Source: Pachyseris speciosa (Eukaryota; Cnidaria; Anthozoa; Scleractinia; Pachyseridae). From it: a stretch of DNA of 64,000 bases. Shown piece by piece: positions 13,201 to 23,358 of the stretch. The stretch lies in contig JAEMWC010000076.1 of assembly GCA_016490735.1 (NCBI GenBank), forward strand, positions 768,501 through 832,500, written 5' to 3'. The stretch's first letter is position 1, and the number at the start of each line of letters is the position of its first letter. The notes beneath the pieces were generated by a model that had not been told where the DNA came from, did not search any database, and worked only from the letters and a program-made list of their open reading frames with translations. The position numbers and the translations under genes were made by a program.

Positions 13201-14761
13201 AAAACAAAGTTTATAAAAATAATAAATAGCATTTATTTATTATTCTTTGACAAGCTACTGAACAGGATACATGTAAGTTGCTTTGTGTTCAGTATCTGCT
13301 TCAGTAGGTCATCATGAGACTACTTGTCAAGTACATTGTAGCTAAGGCTTTTATTCAGCATAATCAGGTACAATGAATAGTAATTTATTATTCATAACAG
13401 CTTTTTACCCCTCTCCTCAGGACTATCACTGGTGGTGGAGATCATTCTTTATGTCTGGTTCCTGCTCCATCTACGTGTTTTTCTACGCTGTATTTTACTT
13501 TGTTACAAAAGTAAGTTACTGCATCCATGTACATGTAGTGGACTGCCGTCTACCAACCCCCCCCCCCCCCCCCCCGAAAAAAAAAAAAAAAAGGAAAAGG
13601 AAAAGGTAAAGAAAACAATTTAACTATAAAACATTGCGAAAATTTTGATCTGCAAATTTCAATGTAATCTGTGCAACGCAGATTATGTCAGGTTTACAAC
13701 CTGGCATTTACACCAATGCATTAGTGAACACAAACATTCAGCAGTTGGGAGGCATCTTGAAGAACATGGTTTGTCGAAGTCTGATTTGGAAGACAAACAG
13801 TTTTCTGTTTTGAGAAAATGCCGATCGAAATTTGACCGTTTAATAATTTTTGAGATGTTTTTCATTAGAGAATTGAACCTTGAGTTAAATACTCATAAAG
13901 ACTCCATTCGTTTTTTCGTGACATATTTTATCATTCTATTATTCATTCACATCACATTACGTAACCGCTCGAGTTTCTTAGGAATTCCTTTACATTTGTA
14001 TTCGTTCTTAATTTTATTCACTTTCGACTTGAAAATGATGTTAAGAGAACGTCGAAACGTCATCGTTTTTTAAAACCTTTTTAAATTTTAACCGAGATTG
14101 TTTTAAGTTTTTCAATATTTTTGCAATGTTTTATAGTTAAATTGTTAACCAAACCTATTCTTATACGTCTTAAAAAAGAAAACCTACAAAATAATATTAG
14201 TGGAACTTGGGACTACTTTTTGGAATCCAATTACTATTATTTCCATCGTATGTTTATAGAACCACTCCAACTGCCCCAAGGAAAATCTCGTAACTTACTC
14301 CTGTTATCTTCTAATGTGTTTTTGCTGTTTCCTTTTCCATGTTTCTATTTATAGTGAATTACAAGTACAGATGTAGTATCTTTGCATTCCTTTGTAGTGA
14401 CCATCATGCACTTGTTACAGGTTTCAACTCTCAAAAACTCCCATTGTGTTGTTCTAGAAATTATCCATGTCCCTTCACAATTTCTTTTAAAATCTTTGTA
14501 TTTTGAGCTCCCCTCCCCCCTCCTTCCCTTGACTCACTTGGAATTTTTGGAGACTTTGAATGATATTTTACAAGTTTACTTATTTTCTCAAATGTGTCTT
14601 ATTATGTCTAGCTTGAGATCAATGACTTTGTCCCTGGCTTGATGTACTTTGGGTACACTTGCATAATGGTTCTGTCGTTCTGGCTGCTGACTGGCACTGT
14701 TGGATTTTATGCAACCTACATCTTCATCAGACATATTTACGCAGCAGTGAAAATTGATTGA
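1299..14761 (+). CDS. TM9SF4: Transmembrane 9 superfamily member 4 (nonaspanin), 5' partial
   Basis: A Golgi/endosomal nine-pass membrane protein of the TM9SF/EMP70 family, linked in other species to membrane sorting and phagocytosis. Coding exons: 1299-1398, 2053-2096, 2665-2777, 3526-3574, 3765-3809, 4386-4441, 4606-4647, 5044-5135, 5373-5413, 5523-5634, 7896-7966, 8117-8249, 8408-8489, 9099-9174, 9342-9425, 10760-10855, 11245-11324, 11442-11505, 12773-12892, 13421-13510, 14612-14761. They join in phase to 579 residues. Landmarks are [13 protein letters not shown] near the start, [18 protein letters not shown] before the first helix, [13 protein letters not shown], the loop [33 protein letters not shown], and a C-terminal VKID tail that fits the KxD Golgi-retention signal of the family. 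TM9SF4 relatives are about 640 aa, so roughly 50 N-terminal residues including the signal peptide lie upstream of the window. The intron after 11324 has a GC donor. Identification is confident; TM9SF4 rather than TM9SF2 rests on motif similarity recalled from the family. Confidence 0.95.
1839..1935. repeat. 97-bp imperfect hairpin in TM9SF4 intron
   Basis: Two arms of about 46 bases pair with few mismatches. The left arm begins GTATATGTTGTAGGTC, the right arm ends CATACAACATATAC, and the loop is around 1885-1890. It could be a very small MITE or a microRNA-like precursor. Nothing further supports either. Confidence 0.6.
4693..4900 (-). mobile_element. Non-LTR retrotransposon 3' end with (TTG)n tail
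   Basis: A CAACAACAA… run at about 4700-4726, read as (TTG)n on the minus strand, borders sequence unlike the host intron. The same tail type ends the CR1-like element at about 38783 and a fragment at about 36015. No reverse-transcriptase frame survives here. The assignment is by tail similarity only. Confidence 0.35.
5108..5315 (+). repeat. 110-bp tandem duplication across an exon end
   Basis: The last ~25 bases of the TM9SF4 exon ending at 5135, its donor and the start of the intron are repeated 110 bases downstream. In the second copy CTGGGCAAG starts at 5222 and a GTAAGTAGATCT donor follows. The second copy carries a decoy exon end with no acceptor before it. Both units share the CTAACTACCTCATACACC stretch. 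Confidence 0.85.
6406..7612 (-). mobile_element. Penelope-like element remnant with inverted arms
   Basis: Arms of about 418 bp (6406-6823 and 7196-7612) are inverted copies of each other around a 372-bp middle. On the minus strand, about 7195 down to 6594 encodes the C-terminal part of a Penelope-like protein. A linker ([15 protein letters not shown]…) is followed by a GIY-YIG-type nuclease segment around 6935-6830 with paired cysteines and the core [18 protein letters not shown]. The right arm repeats the end of the same frame in the opposite orientation. TAGGAAT occurs just outside both ends (6387-6393 and 7614-7620), a possible target-site duplication. Fused or inverted terminal copies are known for Penelope-like elements. 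The element lies in the TM9SF4 intron between 5634 and 7896. Confidence 0.8.
9495..10618. repeat. 1.1-kb polypyrimidine CCTT/CCCT tract
   Basis: More than a kilobase of C and T on the plus strand with almost no purines, built of CCTTCCTTCC and CCCTCCCTCC blocks. Longer sub-blocks recur, for example the CTCTCCCTTCTCCC cluster near 9715 and again near 10135, so it also has minisatellite-scale order. It sits in the TM9SF4 intron between 9425 and 10760. All three forward frames and some reverse frames are open only because of composition (Ser-Leu-Pro, Glu-Gly-Arg), not because it is coding. Confidence 0.97.
11930..12640 (+). mobile_element. tRNA-derived SINE-like repeat in TM9SF4 intron
   Basis: At 11940-11990 there is a tRNA-like head with an A-box-like part (CAGCAGTTAGAGCACTGG) and a B-box-like part (GGTTTGAAGTCCC). 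The downstream body contains CAGTGTGATGGGTGC and GAGCACCCAACCTCCACTTG. Closely related body sequence lies at about 22970-23400 in the syntaxin gene (CAGTGTGATGGGTGC, GGCACCCAACCTTCATTTAG). A (TTA)n/(TTTA)n tract at about 12357-12390 interrupts it. The exact ends are uncertain. Confidence 0.55.
13557..13592 (+). repeat. Poly-C / poly-A junction
   Basis: About 18 C residues followed by G and about 17 A residues, just upstream of a Penelope-like fragment in the last TM9SF4 intron. Confidence 0.9.
13642..13915 (+). mobile_element. Penelope-like GIY-YIG nuclease fragment
   Basis: The frame contains [14 protein letters not shown], then a histidine-rich stretch, [29 protein letters not shown]. This is the same order as the fragment at 52655-52958 (IYKFQCNLCDAGYVGYT … FIRKLKPSLN … DSIRAKVF). 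It is therefore the C-terminus of a Penelope-like element. The expected VGYT after the cysteine pair is changed to VRFT, so the nuclease is likely dead. It lies in the intron between 13510 and 14612. The frame runs on without recognisable domains to about 14070. Confidence 0.75.
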
Positions 14762-17700
14762 CAAGCACACATTATTGATGATGACAAGTTCGCAAAGTGG
14801 CGACAAAAAATGTAATCACAACCAACTTCAAGCAGCTTCCCACTGGGAAGGCCAAAATCCCTTGCTACTTTACAACAAGGACTTATTTTTATGATATGAA
14901 TAAGCCTGTGGAGTTGTTTTACCCCTGTAGTATAAAATAATGCTATATCCTGTGATACGTCTTGAAAAAATCCTTTGTTTAGCAAAATTAATGCATTTAA
15001 CAAAGATATTTTTACTGAATTTTCTGCTTGTGCAATAATTATATTATTGCACAAGCAGTAAAAAAATGTAGGTTGTCATGGGAAATCATGTTACCGTTAG
15101 TGCAGATATTTTTCGGGTATTAGTAATTAGATACTTTTGATTAAGTTATTGTTAATTTTTAAGCTCTATGTAGAGAAGGTAGACTGTTAATCAGTCAGAC
15201 TGTTAATTGGTCAGAAACATAACAAAAAAAACTACACATAAGCACACAGTGATCTTTGATCACAGAATGTGATCACAAACATTAAACAGTAAAGTACAGA
15301 CAGCACTTAGGCACACAGCATTGCATGAGCTACTTTGTAAATATGCAAGTGGTCCCTAGTTGCTCACCCAGTCATGAACAAAGTAGCCTCAGCCTCTTTG
15401 GTGGGACTTTGGTGTACTGGAATTCTTAACACAAAATTTATGCATTCAGGTTTCTTGAGTGCATGTAATTGACGATGGCATTACTTGCTTATATTTTGGT
15501 GATGTCAGGGTTTTCCTTTTCAAATGAAGTTGCAGTTGACTTGAGCAAAGCAGGGGGAGAATAGTGGGTGCGTTAGTGCATTACCGGCATTTTGTTTTAA
15601 GACCGAAAAATCATTGACAGCGAGGAGTCATTATTGCACAATATTATTGTTGGTGACTGAGCTGTTCATAGGTGGCAAAAATCGTCAGTCGCTGGCTGAA
15701 AAGGAAAACCCTGTGATGTGCAATGCATATGATTGCGTATATGAAAGAAACCATAGCATTTGCACATGAGTTGTAGTGCTAAACAAATAATGTAAAATGG
15801 GCGAGGGGGAATAAAGAGCAAAACAGTATCTTAAAGCCAAATCTCTCCGTGAAGTTAGCCACATCCCTCCTCTTTAGTGATGCCAGTAGTTGCAAATACT
15901 TTGGGAACTGATGGGGGGTCTTGGCGGGGTGGGGGTGGGAAGTGATGGTGGGGTGGGCAGGTGGAATTGTATCCCATTGAGGTTGAAGACACATCTGTAT
16001 GGAGGTCACGGATGTTTCTTTTCATCCATGAAATTCCTTTTCACTTATTAGTTTGAGGTCACTTATCTGTAAGTTGTTCTGTTTACATCTACTTGACATA
16101 ACAGTACAAGTGTTTTCTAAGGTACACATTTAAAAATTAATCACAACTTATCATGATGACTAACATGTAACCTGTGAGAGGATTTACTGTTAAACTCAGA
16201 AAGCCGTGAACACGTGATATATTTCTGGAATGTTTATTTTGTTGCAAAAGAAAACCAATCAGATACAAGATAGCTAAACTGCAACGTGTAACATCAATCA
16301 CTTTTATACATTTTTGTCATATGTCTGACTGGTTGAAGAACAGTAAATGTTCCTGAAATAATTCTTAGCGTTGAAAGTTTTCTGCATTTCACAGTAATAT
16401 CAAGTGAAAAGGTTGTTTATTGAAGCCATTGGTTGGTGATTATTTCACTGTATGTTGGAGGCATTCAAACATAACAAAAGAATTAAAGTACAACATATCT
16501 ACTACTAACCAAGGGGTTGACCAGTTAGTTGAGTTCAAATTTGCCATGATGGTAAAAACTACTTCTACCAGTTGTCTAAATGGAATTTCAATCCAGCATG
16601 AATTCATGTTTATGGCCTCTTTTGCTGCAAGTTTATTCAAGTGATCAAATTTATCAAGACAAATAGGCAGTAATCAATGGTCAACATGGAACAAACTCCA
16701 TAAAATTAATTGTCGTATTACAGATACAATGGTTATTTAATTCATTAGTGCCTATTCTGCTTTGAACAACTCACCCCAGGTTGTTTTTAGTTATTGTTAA
16801 GCTTGTTACAATTGCCCACCTGATGTAACAGCAACTGTTTCAATATGTTTTAGGGGTAAATCTTTTTAGAGATAACTAGGGGCTAGTCTGATGTAAATGA
16901 ATTCCACCATGATAACAATTTTCTTTTATAAAAAAGGATTAAAACTTTGGTGGTGGTTAGATTTGTACTTAGCAACAGACGTCCATTAGGATGGGTCATT
17001 AAAATTATAGTAAGAGCTGAAAACTGTTGGTGTTAACTTTGTGCAAGTTGTAACTGTTATATGTACATTGCATTGTACTAATTGCATCCATGTAGGTTAC
17101 TTGTTAACTTTCTTGAGTCTGGTAATAAAGGAATGAATGATGGTGAATTATATGTTGTCATTTTTTTCATGAAGTTCAAAACAAATTTGCTAAATTATAG
17201 CATGTATTTTGTAGCAAAAATGCATGCCAAACCACCAAAATTACATTTCGCAAAGAAAAATAATTTCGAATATGTGAATGATCATCACAGTTGTGAACAC
17301 TGCTTAAGATGATAATCATTCACATATTCATTCTTTAATTTGCAGTGTGATTTTCATGTATTCATTCTCATAAAAACAATTTTAAAACGTAAGAGTAAGC
17401 GAGAGGTTAAATGTTAAGTTAAAATACAATATTAACGTTAAATCACTCCTTTCTATTTAAAATAGAGCCTATTGATAAAACTATTCTTAAAATGCTGGGT
17501 ATTTATCCTTGGCAGCTGGCTGCATGGAACCCTCTAAGGCACAGAGAACTTTCTGTAGTTTTAGGAAGGAAAGGATACAGAGGGTGGCCAAGCATTCTGG
17601 AGATCTTACACAATCTGTCTTTTCTAAGACATCAAATAATCACCTATGTATTTGCACTTATAGCAGCACTGTAGAAAATTCTGGACTGTTGTTAATTTAG

Positions 17701-18985
17701 GTGTTGAGGACGCAGATATAGGAAGACTGTAGGTTTAAAAAACTAATATTCTGAAAATGGAGTACTGTTAGTGGAAGTGACCTGAGAACAGCTTGCAGAA
17801 TAGTGTGGACCATGCAAGCACTTGAATCTGACTTCTGGTGCCACATCACAAGCTTGGTGGGCAGCGCACAACTTTCTGCTAGTACACTCCTAGCAGTCTA
17901 ATATACTCCACTCTCAAGAACAGTAACCACTCCTTGCAATGTTATTTACAAAAACCCTTTTTTATTGATTTACTCAGATCCACTCTAATGCTCATAATAT
18001 TTATGAAATATTTGTCAATAAATTGTACACACATTTTTGCAACAAAAAAGATGACTAAATTCTTTAAGAAGCATTTCTCAACTAAACTGTCGAAACTAAG
18101 GATGCCAGCTGGCAGTTAAGCAATGTGATGGCAAGGTGAATGGTTTGAAAATGGATGAATGCCAGATTTTTTTCTGAACATTATGTTATTATAATTTTGC
18201 AAAGTACAAAAATTGTTATCTAACCTGGAATCATGACTTATTTTTCCAGATTTTCACTCTAAATTCTGTTGCAGTGTGAAATGAAAAGAAGTACCCTGTA
18301 AGCCCTAAATGCCCATTTTAAAAGAAAAATTCTAAAAAAGTCTATTGGCATACAACTCTTATTTACAATTTAGAAGGATGTTAACTTGAATGCAGGCATT
18401 GTTCAGTAACAAATGTATAATATGGGTAACCGGAATTTCTGCTGGATATTTGTATCGAGAAGACAATCAGTTGCCGTGTGTTGTGGTTAGCTATAGGGAT
18501 CTGATTGCTTACAGAGATGGCCACATCTAATGGGTATCCTATCTGTTAGTGTCTATACATTTTTGGTTGAAGTCACAACCGGTATTGAAGGTTATCACAA
18601 CAATCTTGGATCTCCAGGTCAAATGTCTTCATTGACCATAAAAGAATGGAAGGATCATATTAAAGAACTAGAGGTTCCTTTCATTGACAAGGGGGTAACC
18701 CCTATTACCGATAAGCGAGAGGCACATTTTTATTCTCTCCTCCCTTAATTGTATCTGCAACAAGTCAATAGTCTGCATGCAGGTACTAGAGAAAGTCTTC
18801 CTCCAGAACCTGCTAAGCAGGCTACCAGGCAAGGCTATAGGGTAAACGAATTATGCTCCAAAATATGGAGGTAAAATTTTTTTAACATGGTGTTATATTA
18901 TAGGAACATATTGTACACACTCTTCATTATGTAAAAATATGGTAATAAATTAATAATAACCTAATTTCACTTCTAAACTAAGGTC
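14762..18985. other. Intergenic stretch, no gene recognised
   Basis: This lies between the convergent ends of the TM9SF4 gene (+) and the STMND1-like gene (-). AATAAA motifs occur near 15809 and 17122 in the sense of TM9SF4. A reverse-strand AATAAA at about 18729-18734 could serve the STMND1-like gene. Short open frames here have no protein-like composition or family motif. A hairpin (GAATATGTGAATGATC against its inverse) lies at about 17266-17332. Confidence 0.6.
15024..15058. repeat. Perfect 16-bp palindrome in TM9SF4 3' flank
   Basis: CTGCTTGTGCAATAAT, a 3-base loop, then its exact reverse complement. It lies 263 bases after the TM9SF4 stop codon, probably in the 3' UTR, and would form a strong RNA hairpin. 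Its role is unknown. Confidence 0.85.
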
Positions 18986-20836
18986 CTAATTTGAAACTAT
19001 TTGTTCTTGATTCATTTGCCGCTGGGCGAAGTCTTCTAAAGCCCTCTGTTGTGCATTTTCTCTTGTCATCATTGCATGAGCTTTTTCTCTTAATTGTTGT
19101 TTTTTCTCCTGTAGATGAGAAAACAAAAGAAATATATTCTAGTTAAACAATGGAATTTGACACCTTATAAAAAGACTTACATGTATACTCCCTATTTCAA
19201 GAATTTAACAAAATTAATTATTCTCTTTGATGATCTTGTTTTCCTTCCTTTACACACTTTAAGTTCAGAGTTGCTTCCTTGATTGCTAGTCAACAAGATA
19301 TCCCACTGTTGTGAAAGTCAAAGGGCTTTATATGGCATTTCCTGTTCCCATGCCAACATGAAACCAGAGTACTTTTGGCTGCTTGTGTGGTTATAAGAGT
19401 TAAATTGGTAACTTAAATTTATTCCTATTTACTTGGCAGTTAAACTTATAAAATTAGATACTCTATATGTCAAAAAGATTCACCAAAATTTCAGTTCTAC
19501 TGAATGGAAATAAGTTTTTAAGGCAAAATAAAGACAAAATAGAGCACAAAATTGATGTAAAGCAAAATTTTAAAAATTGCACAATTAGTTCACCTCTCTT
19601 CTTAGATCTGCATTTTTTAGTTTTTCTTCAATCTCCTCTTTCGTTCTTCTTGAGCTCTTTTTCTTTCTTTTTTCAAGTTTTCTCAGATGTTGAGGCCTTC
19701 TTTTTACATTTCCGGTTTCAGGACAAAGCATGACATCAAATGCCATCCCTCCTCGACTCTGGGGCCTTTCTGTGACCCCTCCAACAGGTGAGAGCGCGTT
19801 TATTCTGTTTCGAACTTCTTCCTGCTTCTCTGAAAAGGAAACTCTTTTCTCTTTTAAGCTCTTCCGTCTTGGGACTTTGGTGCCTTCGATGCAAAGCTCT
19901 GTTTGAACAAAAAATAATTAAATAAATAAATAAATAAATAATTATAGGATTATAAAATGGATGTATCCTCCAATGTTGAATTTTTATCAGTCTCTGGATG
20001 TAAAGTATTTTTTATGCTGTTTAACAGAACTGTCATTTCTGCAAAAAGCTGTTATTTAATTCTCTTTAAAACGTATGGTTTGGAAACTCCCATGATTCAA
20101 ACTGAAAGTTTATTCTAAGGTAGCCTCAAAAAGTAAAGCTTGACCTGGCATCTATGCATCTACGGGTGTTTTTAAAAATCCATATACAAACACACCATAT
20201 TTACATCTACAAGATTAAAGAAATTCTTTTTACAGAAACACCTGTGTTGTCAACCTAAACAATTAGGAATTACTTCAAGGTTGAATGGATGTAGCAGAAA
20301 TTTATTATACGTGACCGTCGCGCTTCGGTTGGCTGCTTTGGACCTCGGCTTTTGCAATTTTCTGCCTTATGCACGCCACTTCTTGCACGTTCACTTCGGA
20401 AAGCTACACCAGCTTGGATTTTTGAATAAAGTTTATGTTTACTTTTACAGATATCAAATACAAACTAACCTGGAGTTGGAGGTCTTTCCTCCGCCAGCAC
20501 AATCTTCTTTTTATCCAGTGCAGATCTCTCCGATATGATATTTGGATCGTCCTCAAGCTCCCCTAAGCCGCTATCCGTCGTTCGGGTGGATTTTGCCGAG
20601 CTTTCTCGATCAGATCTTCCAGAATCCGAGTTCGAATTTAGGCTGCATTGGCTTCCGTGTAAACTATCCTCTGATCGCTGTTGCACTTGAATCGGTTTTT
20701 TTGTTGTTGCCTCCTCCGCTTCGATTTTTAGTTCTTCAGTTCTGTTATCAGCTTCTTGATATGGTTTTACATTTTGTTTCACATCTGTAGGCATCGGTAC
20801 AACAACTTGGGATGCTTTCGAAGCTGAACAACCCAT
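18986..20836 (-). CDS. STMND1: Stathmin domain-containing protein 1-like
   Basis: Three coding exons on the minus strand, 20836-20470, 19898-19594 and 19108-18986, join in phase to 264 residues. The start is MGCSASKAS, giving Gly2 for N-myristoylation and Cys3 for palmitoylation, so membrane attachment is expected. A Ser-rich, acidic, low-complexity region follows (residues ~45-115). Exon 2 has SRGGMAFDVMLCPETG, then a basic stretch and RRTKEEIEEKLKNADLRRE. The long charged helix continues in exon 3 (EKKQQLREKAHAMMTREN). This order (MGC start, variable middle, short conserved patch, stathmin-like helix) fits STMND1, a relative of the tubulin-binding stathmins. An upstream ATG in the same frame is not used as the start because a good acceptor (TTTTATTGAATTTTAG) sits 15 bases before MGCS. 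A donor at about 20977 (CCCAGgtaag on the minus strand) suggests a 5' UTR exon there. Orthology is probable, not certain. Confidence 0.8.
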
Positions 20837-22443
20837 GTTTGAGCATAAGCTAAAATTCAATAAAAAGCGTATCATGTCAAAATGACTTGGATGCATCGTT
20901 TGGAACGAAAACATTCTAATTTCCAATAGCAAACAACAATTCCACACCCTTCGTTTATCTCAAGGAAATCTTACCTGGGACAATTCAAGCAAAGGGAAGA
21001 AATTGAAATATAGAAGTAAGAAGAGCGGTAGGTTTGCTCAAGCAACGCAGACGGACGAGATAAATTGATTCGGCGTTACAGAAATCCCAAAATTTATTCA
21101 CAGTGTGACCGGTTGCGTTGAACAAAATACACAATTGCCATGGAAACGTTTACAGATTTTCTGGTTGCTTTTTAACTGGTTGCTAGGAAGAGGAACTGCT
21201 GATTGTACCTGTGGGCTCAGTTAGTACCCAGTCTTCTCTCTTACCTGCATATAATGACATCATTGACAAGAAGGAAAACCGCTGACAAATATAGAGGTGC
21301 GTCATCTTCGATGTAAGTCAGACAGCAAGGCATGCAATATAAATTTTGACATAAATTGAATGATTTTTACAAGATTTAAGGTGAGACAACTTATTACTGT
21401 CGAATTACAATACAGTATAGTTATTTTCTGTCTCTTTCATTGATCAATATGTGTTATAATTATTGAATTTACACGGATTTCTCTGGGGCAATGATTTGAT
21501 TTTTGCTAAGGCAATACAATGCAATTCAATGTGCAGTACTTTCAATTCATTTCTTCTCTTCTGTTGATTTGATACAAGGAATTCAAACATTTCTCTTGTT
21601 ATTTGATACTCTTGATAGAATTTATGCACTCATAATGGGCACTCTCGGTTTAGAAGTAAACTTTGCTTTATGATTTAAGCATATATATTTTGACAGATGC
21701 TTTCTGCCTTATACATGTAAGCTCGGGCAAATTTGGATTTGTCCGAGCATGAACACTCCAAGTCAAAATGAGTTTATTGGTTAGAATTATTTTCTTGGGA
21801 AAAGCTAAAGTTATATACTTAGCAGGAACATGTTTATGACGTTGAAGAAATCTTGAGGAACAAAGTTAATGGGCCTAAGGAGATGAAAGATTTCATATTG
21901 CATGTAACTTGTGATCAGTAACTGGTGAGTTGTAGGTGGTATGTGATGTTCCAGAAAATATCAATAGCCACACCATGGATTTATGGTCACTAAAAAATCA
22001 AGGGAGGGTAGGCCGGGAGAGGCTGGTAAAAACAAAAACATTTAAATGAAGTATGAAGCTAAATTGGAATTCCATAAAGTCTGGAAAGGCTCAAACCAGA
22101 AGCGCCTTTATGAGAGGGGTATGGATGTGGAAGAACACAATGTGAGTATTTCTCACCTTTCAGGTGGGTTGCAAGCCCATTACAGGATAACCAGCTTGAA
22201 ATGACAGGGAGTAGTGGGTCTTTCCCCTCCTCCCTGGATACCTGATATAAAGTGACTGTGGATTTGAGGCTGTGACATCCTGAATGGGATCATGATGGCC
22301 ATCATCATGATGACTTTAATCTTTTGAGAAAGGGGGAGGAATCCAGTCTTGCGAGTTATTATTCAGACTTTGTAGGTTTTATCAAGACATTTAGTCTAAT
22401 ATTATAATTTTCAATTTCAGTGTCATAGAGTGGGGTAAACACC
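20837..22443. promoter_or_regulatory. Divergent intergenic region, STMND1-like and syntaxin
   Basis: About 1.6 kb separates the start codons of two head-to-head genes. It holds the presumed 5' UTR exon of the STMND1-like gene (upstream of 20977, minus) and the syntaxin 5' UTR exon start (acceptor TTTCAATTTCAG, exon from 22421). A shared promoter is possible. I could not identify a TATA box or transcription start. Confidence 0.4.
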
Positions 22444-23323
22444 ATGTCGTTTGGTGAATTCAGTTCTAACTCTGCAACAGGTAAAAGTTCATGTCTAAAT
22501 TCCCTAAGTGAGATTACTCATGTTCAAACCTCTCAATAGTTTAAAATGGAATTTATTTTCCTTGCCACAAATTGTTTTGAATAGAAGTTATCTTTTTATC
22601 ATCAAGTTTCTAAACAATTATTTAGATCCCCTTATTCTGAAGATGAAAGTCACTGCAGATTAGTCTTGTAAGTTGTTTAATTTGTATGTAGGATAAGAAT
22701 TTCTGTGACCAGTAAGGTGTAACTTTGATGATGGTGATGAGTATTGAAGTGAGGTTTGGATTGTTTAGGTTTGACTAGCTTTTGTTTTCCTTTGTAGCAT
22801 CAACAGGTGGTACATCTGAGTACAATCGACTCTGTGGATGTGTAAGCAATAATGTTCAAGCAATCAACAAAAATGGTAACTAAAGTTATTTTTACATGGT
22901 TTATCATTAGTTAAGTTTCTGTATTTCTTCATGTACAAATTCCTGAACTCAACTAGTTCTAGTTTTTAATGCAGTTAAATGCAATTTAACGGAGTTAACA
23001 ACAAGGAGCGCTTGCATTCCATTGTTAGTCAGTGGTGTTGACACATATGCGCATGTGTTGACACATACACATGTGTCAGATTTCCATGTGCTTGTGGTTC
23101 GTAGCGTTGCGGACAGGAGGCGTTTCCCTCTGGCATTTTACAATTGCTTTTGCGTGGCAGCTCATCGCCCAGGCAGTTCTCTTCCCACCCCCTTCCCTCC
23201 CTCTCTCCACTGTTTCGACAGTGTGATGGGTGCCTGTTCCTCTTACTGCATGGGGGCTTATGGCTGGGTTGCCAGGATTTGCCAGCCATGGAAGCAGTCT
23301 TCATCTAGGAGCTGGCTGCCAAC

Positions 23324-23358
<35 letters not shown>

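Noticed and set aside
16420..18748. Small open frames between the TM9SF4 and STMND1-like genes
   Set aside because: Short, AT-rich, no similarity to known domains and no supporting splice signals.
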